A DNA stretch of 64,000 bases from Paenibacillus sp. FSL K6-3182 (GTDB taxonomy: Bacteria; Bacillota; Bacilli; Paenibacillales; Paenibacillaceae). The notes under the pieces are model-generated. The model saw only the letters and a program-made list of their open reading frames with translations. It was not told where the DNA came from and made no database searches. Position numbers and translations under genes: made by a program. Of the stretch, positions 1 to 8,064 are shown piece by piece; positions within the stretch are counted from its first letter, which is position 1; the number at the start of each line of letters is the position of its first letter. The stretch covers positions 6,337,001 through 6,401,000 of the forward strand of contig NZ_CP150265.1 of assembly GCF_037976325.1 (NCBI RefSeq), in the 5' to 3' direction.

Positions 1-1
1 T

Positions 2-688
2 TGTTTAGTCATTCTCTTGAATAACATAAAAGAAAAACGTGATGCACTCTCTTACTCGCCTGCTGAGGAGAAAACAAAAATATCGTTCAAAGAACAATGG
101 AACCGTCCTACGATCTTTTTGCTTGGCGCAATTTTCTTCTGGTTTCTTTCCTATCAAGGGGTTGAAGCCTTCTTTACTCTGTACGGCACAAAGCACTTAC
201 AGCTGACCGAAGGCCAATCATCATTCTCGCTCGCCTTCTTCTCACTCGCTTTTGTAGCTGCCGCCATTCCAAGCGGATTGCTTGGCAACCGCTTCGGTAA
301 AAAGCTTATTATCACATTAGGGGTTATTGGCCTCATCGTTATTTTTGCAGCGATCTCCTTCGCAGACGCGCTGCTCCCGCTTCGTACCTTGCTTATTATC
401 GGAGGCATCTGCTGGGCGATGATCAATATCAATTCCTATCCGTTTATCGTTTCGCTCGGCAAAGAGCAAAGCATCGGTACACGGACAGGCATCTATTACT
501 TAATCTCTTCACTTGCTGCTATCGCTTCACCGCCGCTCATGGGCGGCTTGATTGATCTGCTTGGATATTCCGTGCTGTTCTATTTCTCATCAGGAGGCAT
601 GGTTATTGCGCTCTTGTTCCTGCTATGTGTAAAAGACAAGGGGCTTGTTAGGCCTGTGAATGATCCTTCTATTTCGACAAGCTTATAA
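2..688 (+). CDS. MFS transporter, C-terminal part (5' end outside window)
   Basis: Membrane transporter of the major facilitator superfamily, probably a sugar or drug permease. The reading frame is already open at base 2 with no in-frame stop upstream, so the gene starts outside the window; the TTG at 17 is only an internal codon. About 225 residues are visible, with roughly six hydrophobic segments. After a polar central loop containing an SFKEQW stretch comes the C-terminal six-helix bundle. A loop with GNRFGKK resembles the MFS intracellular loop motif. The protein ends in a short polar tail. A strong hairpin follows the stop directly, so this is the last gene of its transcript. Substrate cannot be told from this half. 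Confidence 0.8.
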   Translation, partial: CLVILLNNIKEKRDALSYSPAEEKTKISFKEQWNRPTIFLLGAIFFWFLSYQGVEAFFTLYGTKHLQLTEGQSSFSLAFFSLAFVAAAIPSGLLGNRFGKKLIITLGVIGLIVIFAAISFADALLPLRTLLIIGGICWAMININSYPFIVSLGKEQSIGTRTGIYYLISSLAAIASPPLMGGLIDLLGYSVLFYFSSGGMVIALLFLLCVKDKGLVRPVNDPSISTSL

Positions 689-696
689 TATAAAAA

Positions 697-735
697 AAAT
701 CCGGCTGCGCGACTTCTGACGTCGCAGCCGGATTT
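697..735. terminator. Bidirectional intrinsic terminator
   Basis: Inverted repeat with arms 697-709 and 723-735 (core CCGGCTGCG / CGCAGCCGG), flanked by an A-run on the left and a T-run on the right. It lies between the convergent MFS gene and the YitT-family gene and can serve both. Confidence 0.88.
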
Positions 736-747
736 TATTGTTATAAC

Positions 748-1614
748 TTAGTGGATGCTGCCTTTGCTGAATCCGCCGCCCATGACGTCGGATACATGCT
801 CGATAGCAATAAAGGCATTCTCATCGATGGATTGCACGATAGCTTTGAGCTTCGCAAGTTCAAGTCGGGATACGACGCAATAGATCATTTGCGTTTCATC
901 CTTCGAATAGCCGCCGCGCGCTTGGATCAATGTCGTTGTACGACCTAAACGGTCAATAATCGCTTGCGATACCTCATCATATTCAGAAGAAATAATCGTT
1001 ACCGATTTCGACTCATCGAGACCTTCCACAACGATATCAATTAATTTAATCGCTATATAATATGTAAACATCGAGTACATGGCTGAATCCCATTCAAACA
1101 CAAATCCCGCAATTACAAAAATAATAACGTTAAATATCATGATAATTTGTCCGACTGGCATACGCATTTTCTTCGAAATTAGAATCGATACAATTTCTAC
1201 GCCATCCAGTGAACCGCCGAAACGTATCGCAAGACCAACTCCTGCACCGAGAATAAGACCACCGAACAAAACAGCGAGCAGCTTTTCTTCTGTAAATGCT
1301 TCAACGTGATGGAGCAATGATGTCGTGATCGACATGACGATAATGCCATAAAGGGTTGAGATCGCAAACGTTTTCCCAATTTGTTTGTATCCAAGAATTA
1401 GGAATGGTACGTTTACTGCGAACAAGAACACGCCGAGTGGAAGCGATGTGAGGTGCGCCAACATAATCGATATACCGGCAATGCCACCATCGATTACATT
1501 ATTCGGAACGAGAAACAATTCGAGTGCGACGCCCATTAGAATCGAACCAATCGAGATAAAAATAAACCGCTTAAAAATTTCTAAAGATGATAACCCCTTA
1601 TGCGTTTTTGCCAA
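748..1614 (-). CDS. YitT family membrane protein (DUF161 + DUF2179)
   Basis: Integral membrane protein of the YitT family, common in several paralogues in bacilli; its molecular role is not established. It has 288 residues. The N-terminal ~200 residues hold five to six hydrophobic helices, including the family-typical VPNNVIDGGIAGIS region and FGGSLDGVEI. The last ~85 residues form a soluble DUF2179 domain with a TTLIQARGGYS region and the ending VMGGGFSKGS. The start is TTG at 1614, eight bases after GGAGG; no better in-frame start lies downstream before the first helix. It is monocistronic, with its own promoter candidate upstream and a shared terminator downstream. Confidence 0.88.
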   Translation of the reverse strand: MAKTHKGLSSLEIFKRFIFISIGSILMGVALELFLVPNNVIDGGIAGISIMLAHLTSLPLGVFLFAVNVPFLILGYKQIGKTFAISTLYGIIVMSITTSLLHHVEAFTEEKLLAVLFGGLILGAGVGLAIRFGGSLDGVEIVSILISKKMRMPVGQIIMIFNVIIFVIAGFVFEWDSAMYSMFTYYIAIKLIDIVVEGLDESKSVTIISSEYDEVSQAIIDRLGRTTTLIQARGGYSKDETQMIYCVVSRLELAKLKAIVQSIDENAFIAIEHVSDVMGGGFSKGSIH

Positions 1615-1649
1615 CTGCCCATCCTCCGTTTTCCCGATTTCATCCTATA

Positions 1650-1678
1650 ACTTTAGCATAAAAAAGCATTTTTTTCAA
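1650..1678 (-). promoter_or_regulatory. Candidate SigA promoter for the YitT gene
   Basis: On the minus strand TTGAAA (1673-1678) and TAAAGT (1650-1655) are separated by 17 bases, about 35 bases upstream of the TTG start. The -35 is good (5/6) and the -10 is moderate (4/6). Confidence 0.45.
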
Positions 1679-1806
1679 AAACGCATGTACCTCGTTTAGA
1701 ACATATGCTGTACTATCCTGTCCTTATTCCGTCGCAATAACCGTGCAAAACATCTATTTTCAGCTAGTGTTTACAAAAATATTATAAACTTTCCAACACA
1801 AGAAGA

Positions 1807-1838
1807 ACTGCTTCAGCCAACATGCGCTTGGAAGCAGT
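1807..1838 (-). terminator. Probable terminator of the 92-residue protein gene
   Basis: ACTGCTTC (1807-1814) pairs with GAAGCAGT (1831-1838). On the minus strand the hairpin is followed by TCTTCTTGTG, a weak U-tract, about 30 bases past the stop at 1869. Confidence 0.5.
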
Positions 1839-1868
1839 CCTTCATAGACTTACATTTATGCTCACAAA

Positions 1869-2147
1869 TTAGTCTACGTAACCTGCAAGGCCTTTGTCCA
1901 TCAAATAATCCATTTCTGCGTCCAAGATTGATTCCACGACCAGCTCATTGGACTTTACATCAGGACGGCTCAGTACATAATCTACGAGCTCGTCGCCGTC
2001 AATATCTACCTCGCCATTTTTATCTTCCTTCGCGCTGCTGATGAACGCTTGCTCATGCTTTAATACAAGCTTAATCAGCTTCTCATCCGCGTTCGTTTCG
2101 TTTGCTATATACTGTAAAAGTTCTTGCTCATTCAATTGCTCACTCAT
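1869..2147 (-). CDS. Conserved hypothetical acidic protein, 92 aa
   Basis: I do not recognise a named family. The 92-residue product is acidic and looks helical, with an opening EQLNEQELLQYIANETNADE segment and a middle DGDELVDYVLSRPDVKSN. There is no signal peptide or membrane segment, so it should be cytoplasmic. The gene is convincing: AGGAG lies upstream of the ATG, an extended -10 element sits 34 bases further up, a hairpin follows the stop, and codon use matches the neighbours. It stands alone between the YitT gene and the ABC exporter. The repeated short acidic helices might mediate protein-protein contact, but no function is claimed. Confidence 0.75.
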   Translation of the reverse strand: MSEQLNEQELLQYIANETNADEKLIKLVLKHEQAFISSAKEDKNGEVDIDGDELVDYVLSRPDVKSNELVVESILDAEMDYLMDKGLAGYVD

Positions 2148-2180
2148 CGTCTGTCATCTCCTAATTGTATCGCTCGTCTC

Positions 2181-2189
2181 ATTGTACCA
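2181..2189 (-). promoter_or_regulatory. Extended -10 promoter for the 92-aa protein gene
   Basis: On the minus strand the string TGGTACAAT gives an extended -10 (TG-N-TACAAT; TACAAT at 2181-2186). It lies about 34 bases upstream of the ATG. No good -35 is visible, as is usual for extended -10 promoters. Confidence 0.5.
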
Positions 2190-2219
2190 CATTCATATGA
2201 CCTTTATGAGACCGCATGT

Positions 2220-3959
2220 CTAAACTTGCTGTAAAAATTGACTGCCATGCAGTTGATCATACAAGCCTTTTTTCGCGAGCAGCTCATCATGTGTACCGCG
2301 TTCAGCAATTTCACCATCTTTAATAAATAGAATGGTATCCGCATTTCGAATGGTACTGAGTCGGTGCGCAATAACGAAGCTCGTTCTACCGCTAAGCAGC
2401 TTCTTCATCGCTTCTTGAATTTGAAGCTCAGCCAGTGTATCTACACTGCTCGTTGCTTCATCGAGTATAAGCAGCGCAGGGTCTCCAAGAATAGCACGAG
2501 CAATCGTGATAAGCTGGCGCTGCCCGTGACTTATGTTCCCGCCTTCCGCTGTCAATTCGGTCTCATAGCCTAGCGGAAGCTTCGTGATGAAGCTATTCGC
2601 ATTCGCTTGGACAGCCGCCTCCTCGACCTCTTCATCGGTAGCATCCAGCTTGCCATAGCGGATATTCTCACGAATGGTACCCGAGAACAAATGGGCATCC
2701 TGGAGTACGATGCCAAGCTGTTTACGCAAGCTGTTTTTGTCTATCGTGCAAATGTCTTCGTCATCAATCAGTATTTGACCGTCCTTGATCTCATAGAATC
2801 GCCCAATTAGATTAATGATCGTAGTCTTGCCCGCTCCAGTTGGACCGACCAGCGCAACGGTCTCTCCCGGCTTAGCAATAAAGGAGATGTTATTAAGCGC
2901 TGCCGTTCCGTCGTTATATTCAAACCGCACATCGCGAAACTCTACCTTACCGCCAATCGATTCCATTTCTTTCACAGACTCGGGTTCTTCATATTCTGAT
3001 GGAATATCCATCATCTCAAATACCCGCTCCGCGCCTGCTACCCCCGACTGAATCATATTGTATTGATTGGCGACCTCGTTCAAAGGGCCGGAGAATTGCT
3101 TGGAATAACCGAGAAAGCTTATGATGACGCCCACTGTTGCGTGGCCGTGAATCGCCAGCCAGCCGCCGACACCTGCAATGATCAAATAGCTGATATGACC
3201 AAACATGTTCATGAACGGGCCCATCGTACCCGAATAAATTTGGGCTTTGGTTCCGACTTTCTTCAGCTTGGCATTAGCGGCGCTGAACTGCTCAGCCATT
3301 CGCTCCTCTTGATGAAACAGGGCTACGACCTTCTGTCCCGATACCGTCTCCTCGATAAACCCATTAAGCCCGCCAAGCTCCTGCTGCTGTCCTTTGAACT
3401 GACGCTGTGTTACCTTCGCAATTCGTTTCGTTACCAAAACAATGACCGGAATAACAATGAGTGCTACAAGCGTTAGCCACACATTTAAGAAAAGCATCAT
3501 CGCGAACGAGCCTATGAGCATAATGACGCTTGAGATGATCTGAATTAAGCTTTGGTTCAGCGTATTCGTAACATTGTCAATGTCATTCGTCGTACGACTC
3601 ATGAGTTCACCGTGATTTTTACTCGCAAAAAACGGAATAGGCAGCTTTTGCAAATGATTAAATAATTCCTTGCGAAGACTCCATACGGTTCGCTGCGATA
3701 CATCAGCTAAATAAATGGCTTGAAGCCAGCTGACTAAGCTGCCAGCCGCGTATATGCCAAGCATAAGCAAACAAATAGAAAGCAGCCCATCGTATCGCTT
3801 CGCTACAATATAATCATCCAAAGCTTTGCCCAAAAAATATGGACCGGCGAGCGTAAGTCCTGCGGCAACTATCGTTAATGCAATAACCGCTAGCAATCTA
3901 GCGCGGCCATGAAGCAAATAAGTTCCTATTCTTCTTAATGTCGTTAGCGTATGATTCAT
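2220..3959 (-). CDS. ABC exporter half-transporter, catalytic subunit of heterodimer (579 aa)
   Basis: Fused membrane and ATPase half-transporter of the multidrug/lipid exporter type. A six-helix ABC transmembrane domain spans ~1-310 and the nucleotide-binding domain ~335-579. Walker A is GPTGAGKTT. Walker B is LLILDEATSS with the catalytic Glu, and the H-loop His is present (VIAHRLST). The signature is degenerate, ISHGQ instead of LSGGQ. The partner gene just upstream (three bases apart) has the opposite pattern, so the two should form a heterodimer with one working ATP site, as known for LmrCD/BmrCD/TM287-288 types. It resembles YfiB/YfiC-like pairs of bacilli. Substrate is unknown; multidrug export is a guess. 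Confidence 0.88.
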   Translation of the reverse strand: MNHTLTTLRRIGTYLLHGRARLLAVIALTIVAAGLTLAGPYFLGKALDDYIVAKRYDGLLSICLLMLGIYAAGSLVSWLQAIYLADVSQRTVWSLRKELFNHLQKLPIPFFASKNHGELMSRTTNDIDNVTNTLNQSLIQIISSVIMLIGSFAMMLFLNVWLTLVALIVIPVIVLVTKRIAKVTQRQFKGQQQELGGLNGFIEETVSGQKVVALFHQEERMAEQFSAANAKLKKVGTKAQIYSGTMGPFMNMFGHISYLIIAGVGGWLAIHGHATVGVIISFLGYSKQFSGPLNEVANQYNMIQSGVAGAERVFEMMDIPSEYEEPESVKEMESIGGKVEFRDVRFEYNDGTAALNNISFIAKPGETVALVGPTGAGKTTIINLIGRFYEIKDGQILIDDEDICTIDKNSLRKQLGIVLQDAHLFSGTIRENIRYGKLDATDEEVEEAAVQANANSFITKLPLGYETELTAEGGNISHGQRQLITIARAILGDPALLILDEATSSVDTLAELQIQEAMKKLLSGRTSFVIAHRLSTIRNADTILFIKDGEIAERGTHDELLAKKGLYDQLHGSQFLQQV

Positions 3960-3962
3960 CTA

Positions 3963-5687
3963 TCAAGCTCCTTGCTGGGAAAAGGCCATTTTCTGGTATA
4001 GCTTGCTTTGTTCAAGAAGCTCCTGATGCGTGCCAATTGCAGTAATTCTTCCATCCTCAAGCACAATAATCCGATTTGCCTGCTGTACGGATGCAATTCG
4101 CTGACCAATGATAAGACAAGTGCTGCTCTTCATAATCTCTTGCAACGATTTGCGTATGAGTAAATCCGTTCTCAGATCAACCGCGCTTGTACAATCATCA
4201 AGGATGACAATTTTGGGTTTCAGCAGCAACGTCCGCGCAATGGACAACCGCTGCTTTTGGCCGCCGGACAGATTGACCCCGCGCTGGCCAAGCAGCGTAT
4301 CGTAGCCATTCTCCAGCTTCATAATGAATGCATGAGCCTCAGCTGCCTTGGCTGCTGCCTCTATTTCATCCTGACTCGCATCCGGTTTGCCATAGCTGAT
4401 ATTTTCACGAATGGTTCCACTGAACAGATGCGCCTGCTGAAGCACCATTCCGATTTGGCCATGCAGCTCTACAGAAGCGATCTCGTTAATCGGATGGGAA
4501 TCAATGCGAATCATTCCCTCTGTCGCTTCATAAAACCTTGGAATGAGGCTGACCAGCGTTGATTTTCCTGAACCGTTTATCCCTACGATCCCAATCGTCT
4601 CGCCCGGCTCTATATCCAGATCTATATCGTGAAGTATGTTTTTCTCCGAGCCTTCATAGCTGAAACTCACATGGTCAAACGTAATTCTGCCAGCCTGTAT
4701 TTTCTTGGACTGCTCGTTAGCTTTTCGTTCAGCTGTCCATTTATCTGCCGGTACCTCCAATATCTCGTTGATGCGGTCAGCAGAAGCCTTGGCCCGAGAG
4801 ATTGCAATCAATTGATTTCCAAGTCCTAGAGTAGAGAAGAGAAGCTGTGTAATATAAGTTAAAAAGGCGGCGAGACTGCCCACCGACAGCGCACCGTGCT
4901 CAGTGAGCATTCCCCCATACCATAATGCAGCTACAATACTAAAATTAAGAATGATCGACACAAGCGGCGTATTAAGCGCAACGATCTTAGCTGCTTTTAG
5001 ACTGGCATGCAGTAGATTTGAGTTTGTTTCATTAAAACGTTCTTCCTCGTAATCGGACCTTACAAATGCTTTCACAACGCGGATACCGGACAAATTTTCT
5101 TGCATCACGGTATTCACTTGATCAAGCCGGTGCTGCATCATTGAAAACAAAGGAACGGTAATCCGAGTTGTAATGATGAGGAAGAGAGCTAATAAGGGTA
5201 TCATTGCGAGCAAAATAATAGACAGGCGCGGGCTTATTACAAAAGCCATGACCAGACTGCCGATAATAATGAATGAACTGCGTGCAAATACGCGCAGCAG
5301 CAGCAATACTAAGCTCTGAATTTGTGTGACATCACCCGTCAGTCTCGTCACGATAGAGCCTGAACCAAAACGGTCAAGCGATCGAAGCGAGAGCGACTGG
5401 ATTTTTTGAAACAGCTCCTGCCTGAGATCAGCCCCAAAGTTTTGTGATGCTATCGTCGAGAACACCGTGCAGCCGACACCTGCTATTAGTCCGATTAATG
5501 CGGCGATCAGCATTTTGGGCGCGGTGCTCGCGATTGCTGTGAGATCCCCCGCTATAATACCATCATTCACAATGCTCGCCATGAATTGCGGCTGCAGCAA
5601 ATCCATGAACACCTCTAGCAGCATAAACAACGGTGCCAGCACAGCACTCAGCCAATATTTCCTCAAAAATCTAGTGAGCTTTAACAA
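3963..5687 (-). CDS. ABC exporter half-transporter, degenerate-site subunit (574 aa)
   Basis: First gene of the exporter pair. The transmembrane domain covers roughly the first 310 residues, and the ATPase domain has Walker A GINGSGKST and a canonical LSGGQ signature. Walker B ends DD (VILDDCTSAVD) in place of DE, and the H-loop His is Gln (IIGQRIASV). Its own ATP site should therefore be poor in hydrolysis. Its good signature completes the active site of the partner, whose signature is ISHGQ. I place the start at TTG 5687, preceded by AGAGGTGG. The open frame continues to 5780, but a TATAAT at 5767-5772 puts the probable transcription start inside that extension. ATG codons at 5708 and 5711 are alternatives. 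Confidence 0.85.
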   Translation of the reverse strand: MLKLTRFLRKYWLSAVLAPLFMLLEVFMDLLQPQFMASIVNDGIIAGDLTAIASTAPKMLIAALIGLIAGVGCTVFSTIASQNFGADLRQELFQKIQSLSLRSLDRFGSGSIVTRLTGDVTQIQSLVLLLLRVFARSSFIIIGSLVMAFVISPRLSIILLAMIPLLALFLIITTRITVPLFSMMQHRLDQVNTVMQENLSGIRVVKAFVRSDYEEERFNETNSNLLHASLKAAKIVALNTPLVSIILNFSIVAALWYGGMLTEHGALSVGSLAAFLTYITQLLFSTLGLGNQLIAISRAKASADRINEILEVPADKWTAERKANEQSKKIQAGRITFDHVSFSYEGSEKNILHDIDLDIEPGETIGIVGINGSGKSTLVSLIPRFYEATEGMIRIDSHPINEIASVELHGQIGMVLQQAHLFSGTIRENISYGKPDASQDEIEAAAKAAEAHAFIMKLENGYDTLLGQRGVNLSGGQKQRLSIARTLLLKPKIVILDDCTSAVDLRTDLLIRKSLQEIMKSSTCLIIGQRIASVQQANRIIVLEDGRITAIGTHQELLEQSKLYQKMAFSQQGA

Positions 5688-5766
5688 CTTACCACCTCTA
5701 TCTCCCATCATTTTACGCAAACTGCAATAAAGAGGGCAGCGCGACCCGCTCCCTCTTGATAAAGTA

Positions 5767-5795
5767 ATTATAGCATCCATCCTCTCGTTTCTACA
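5767..5795 (-). promoter_or_regulatory. Promoter of the ABC exporter pair
   Basis: Perfect -10 TATAAT on the minus strand at 5767-5772, with a weak -35 (TGTAGA, 5790-5795) at 17-base spacing. Transcription would begin near 5760, which rules out the longest reading frame for the 574-aa subunit. Confidence 0.5.
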
Positions 5796-5846
5796 CCTAA
5801 ATAATCATAAAATAACGTTGGATGACTCGCTTTTGAACTTTCCACC

Positions 5847-5855
5847 TGTTAAAAT
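5847..5855 (+). promoter_or_regulatory. Candidate extended -10 promoter of the ZTP riboswitch-folD unit
   Basis: TG-T-TAAAAT at 5847-5855. Transcription from about 5862 would start roughly ten bases before the riboswitch P1 helix, a typical spacing. No convincing -35 is present. Confidence 0.4.
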
Positions 5856-5871
5856 CAAAATACCAATAAAA

Positions 5872-5943
5872 AGCTGTGCGTAACTGGCGGAACATGGGCA
5901 ACCATGAGGAAGCGCACAGATCATTAGCCGTACGCCTGGGCAA
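5872..5943 (+). ncRNA. ZTP (pfl motif) riboswitch aptamer
   Basis: The leader of folD shows the pfl/ZTP motif. P1 is CTGTGCG (5874-5880) pairing with CGCACAG (5913-5919). It encloses the conserved ACTGGCGGAAC and an ATGGGCAACCAT hairpin followed by GAGGAAGCGC. After a linker, the second conserved block CCGTACGCCTGGGCA (5928-5942) provides the pseudoknot and ligand pocket. Members of this class bind ZMP/ZTP, which accumulates when 10-formyl-tetrahydrofolate is short, and switch on folate one-carbon genes. That fits folD directly downstream. The aptamer runs straight into a terminator, so control is by transcription termination. Confidence 0.93.
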
Positions 5944-5975
5944 AGGTAAGGGGACATACCCCTTGCCTTTTTATG
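5943..5975 (+). terminator. Riboswitch expression platform terminator
   Basis: Eleven-pair stem with one G-U wobble (arms 5943-5953 and 5959-5969, loop ACATA), followed by TTTTTATGCTTTTTT. It starts immediately 3' of the ZTP aptamer's last conserved block. Ligand binding should stabilise the aptamer and prevent this hairpin, letting polymerase reach folD. Confidence 0.88.
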
Positions 5976-6013
5976 CTTTTTTAACATCTATTTATAAGGG
6001 GCTGAGGTAGAAG

Positions 6014-6859
6014 ATGACGGAAAAACTGATTTTGGATGGAGCCATTGTGGCCGATGCAATTAAAGAGCAGCTAAAAGCAAGAGTTGAGACTCTTAGCAAG
6101 CGGGGAATCATTCCATGCTTAGCGACAATACTAGTGGGCGATGACCCAGCCTCTGAAACCTACGTTCGAATGAAGGGAAATGCATGCAAGCGGCTTGGCA
6201 TTGATTCCAAACGTATTCATTTGAACAAAAACATCTCCACAGATGATTTGATTGATGTTATTTTGCAGCTTAATGCAGACCCGCTTATTCACGGCATCCT
6301 CTTGCAGCACCCCGTACCGCATCAAATTGATGAACGTGCTGCCTTTGAAGCGATTAGTATCCATAAGGATGTTGATGGTGTAACCGCGTTAGGTTTTGCT
6401 CAAAATGCATTTGGTTATGCCCAGTATCCGTCATGTACCCCTGCTGCTATTATGGCTATTCTTGATTACTATGGAATCAAGGTTGAAGGCAAACATGCCG
6501 TCGTCGTTGGACGAAGCCCGATTCTCGGCAAACCCGTTTCTCAGATGCTGCTGAACCGCAATGCAACCGTAACAACCTGTCATTCCAAAACAGAAAATGT
6601 AGCGGAGCTATTGCGCCTTGCCGATATCGTTGTTGCTGCAGTCGGCAAACCAAGCTTTATTCAAGGCGAATGGATTCGCGATGGCGCTGTAGTGCTTGAT
6701 GCAGGGTACAATAAAGGGAATATTGGGGACGTTGACTACGAAGCATGCCTAGCAAAAGCAAGTGCGATCACCCCTGTGCCAGCAGGTGTAGGTCCTGTTA
6801 CGATCGCCACGCTTCTGAAGCATACAGTTGACTCCGCTGAGCGATTTGCACTTCATTAA
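6014..6859 (+). CDS. folD: Bifunctional methylenetetrahydrofolate dehydrogenase / cyclohydrolase FolD
   Basis: Cytoplasmic enzyme interconverting 5,10-methylene-, 5,10-methenyl- and 10-formyl-tetrahydrofolate with NADP, supplying formyl groups for purine synthesis. It has 281 residues, the normal family length. Visible motifs are the catalytic-lysine region YVRMKGNAC, QHPVP (family QLPLP), HKDVDG, the NADP-binding VVGRSPILGKP, and PVPAGVGPVT near the C-terminus. ATG start with GAGG six bases upstream. It is the only gene behind the ZTP riboswitch and is closed by a strong hairpin, so it is a single-gene, ligand-controlled unit. The His in QHPVP instead of the more common QLPLP is a mild variant seen in the family. 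Confidence 0.97.
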   Translation: MTEKLILDGAIVADAIKEQLKARVETLSKRGIIPCLATILVGDDPASETYVRMKGNACKRLGIDSKRIHLNKNISTDDLIDVILQLNADPLIHGILLQHPVPHQIDERAAFEAISIHKDVDGVTALGFAQNAFGYAQYPSCTPAAIMAILDYYGIKVEGKHAVVVGRSPILGKPVSQMLLNRNATVTTCHSKTENVAELLRLADIVVAAVGKPSFIQGEWIRDGAVVLDAGYNKGNIGDVDYEACLAKASAITPVPAGVGPVTIATLLKHTVDSAERFALH

Positions 6860-6874
6860 AAGATATAGGAAGAA

Positions 6875-6922
6875 AAACGAGGGGATCTTATTTGCTGCCT
6901 TGCAGCTAAGATCCCCTCGTTT
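6875..6922. terminator. Bidirectional terminator between folD and deoR
   Basis: Perfect 16-pair stem (6875-6890 with 6907-6922; core GAGGGGATCTTA) with A- and T-runs at the two ends. It serves the convergent folD and DeoR-like genes. Confidence 0.92.
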
Positions 6923-6936
6923 GTTCTATAGGATGT

Positions 6937-7893
6937 TTACACATCCCGTTCTAATAAATACCTCGCAGTAAACTGATCGGTAATGAGTACATTCGTGTAG
7001 CCGCCGCGCAGCGCGCCATAAATGCCATCTACCTTCTTCGCTCCGCCTGCCACAAGTATTGACTGGTCCTTGCGCTTCAGTTCATCAAGACTGATTCCAA
7101 TCGTGCGCTGGTTCATGAGTGTTGAACAAATATTACCTGTAATATCGATATAGCGTGAGCATATATCGCCAGCTGCCTTCTCTCGTATAATTTCCAGATC
7201 GGAATCTGTGAAATAATTGGCTCTAATTAATACTGAATCATCCGTAGGTGCTCCCACGGTTACAACGGCAATATTAGAAAGCTTCCCTAGCTCCAAAATA
7301 TTGCGGATATGGCGATCCGATTCAATCGTCCGCTTGACAACCTCATGGTCAACAAGCGCCGGCAGCGGAATAAAGTAAGGTATCGTATGAAAAGCCTTGC
7401 CGAATAAATGAACAATTTCATAAGCGTATGTATTCGTTTCCGAATGGCTAACCCCGCCGTTGAGCTGTACGACCTTAACGTCGCGAACCGGCTTATCCTT
7501 AAGCTGAGAAGCCATTTGAAAGAGCGTCGTTCCCCACGTTGTCGCAATGATATCGCCATCTTTTACCGTATCGTATAAATAGTTCGCTGCCGCTTCGCCA
7601 ATATACCTCTTTACGATGCTGTCCTCATACTGCGGCACAGAAACGATAACCGCTTTTTTCAGCCCAAACTTCGCTTCCAAACGATTCGCCAGAACAAAAT
7701 TGTTTTCGTTCGGATGTACGATTTTTATTTGAACGTACCCCTCATCCTTCGCCTGCTGTAAAAATCTTGATATCGTAGGGCGCGATACCCCCAGCTTCTG
7801 GGCGATTTCTTCCTGATTATAATCCAGTTCATAATACAGCCTTGCTACATCAATCATTTTGCTAAGCTTATCATCCAGTCGATCATCAGCCAT
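6937..7893 (-). CDS. deoR: DeoR-like (SorC family) sugar-binding transcriptional regulator
   Basis: Cytoplasmic DNA-binding regulator of 318 residues. An N-terminal helix-turn-helix (~15-60; QEEIAQKLGVSRPTISRFLQ) is followed by a SorC-type effector-binding domain (~65-315) of the ribose-5-phosphate-isomerase fold. Many stretches match what I remember of Bacillus subtilis DeoR, the deoxyribonucleoside-operon repressor that responds to deoxyribose-5-phosphate: DGDIIATTWGTTL, VVQLNGGVSHS, GDICSRYIDITGNICS and SILVAGGAKKV. The usual dra-nupC-pdp targets are not beside it. Instead it sits just downstream, same strand, of a giant extracellular nuclease/nucleotidase gene, behind that gene's terminator. 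Symbol given on motif similarity; another SorC-family sugar-phosphate sensor is possible. Confidence 0.72.
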   Translation of the reverse strand: MADDRLDDKLSKMIDVARLYYELDYNQEEIAQKLGVSRPTISRFLQQAKDEGYVQIKIVHPNENNFVLANRLEAKFGLKKAVIVSVPQYEDSIVKRYIGEAAANYLYDTVKDGDIIATTWGTTLFQMASQLKDKPVRDVKVVQLNGGVSHSETNTYAYEIVHLFGKAFHTIPYFIPLPALVDHEVVKRTIESDRHIRNILELGKLSNIAVVTVGAPTDDSVLIRANYFTDSDLEIIREKAAGDICSRYIDITGNICSTLMNQRTIGISLDELKRKDQSILVAGGAKKVDGIYGALRGGYTNVLITDQFTARYLLERDV

Positions 7894-8018
7894 CCAAGTT
7901 TCACTCTTTCTATTTATGTCTAGAAATGCAAACGGTATCTACTCCCTCTAATTTAACATAGGTTTCAAATGAAGTGTCGCCTTCTTTGTATGAAAACAAC
8001 AAATCTTACTAAAAAAAA

Positions 8019-8053
8019 CGTCCCACCCCACTCATAACAAGTGGAATGGGACG
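8019..8053 (-). terminator. Terminator of the giant nuclease/nucleotidase gene
   Basis: On the minus strand CGTCCCA-TT-CCACT pairs with AGTGG-GG-TGGGACG around TTGTTATG, then eight T residues. It lies 12 bases past the stop at 8065. Confidence 0.92.
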
Positions 8054-8064
8054 CTTTTGCTTAA

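Noticed and set aside
5688..5780. N-terminal extension of the ABC subunit
   Set aside because: The probable promoter lies inside it and the extra residues do not resemble an exporter N-terminus.
5805..5987. 60-codon minus-strand frame
   Set aside because: Covers the ZTP riboswitch and its terminator on the opposite strand; no coding signals.
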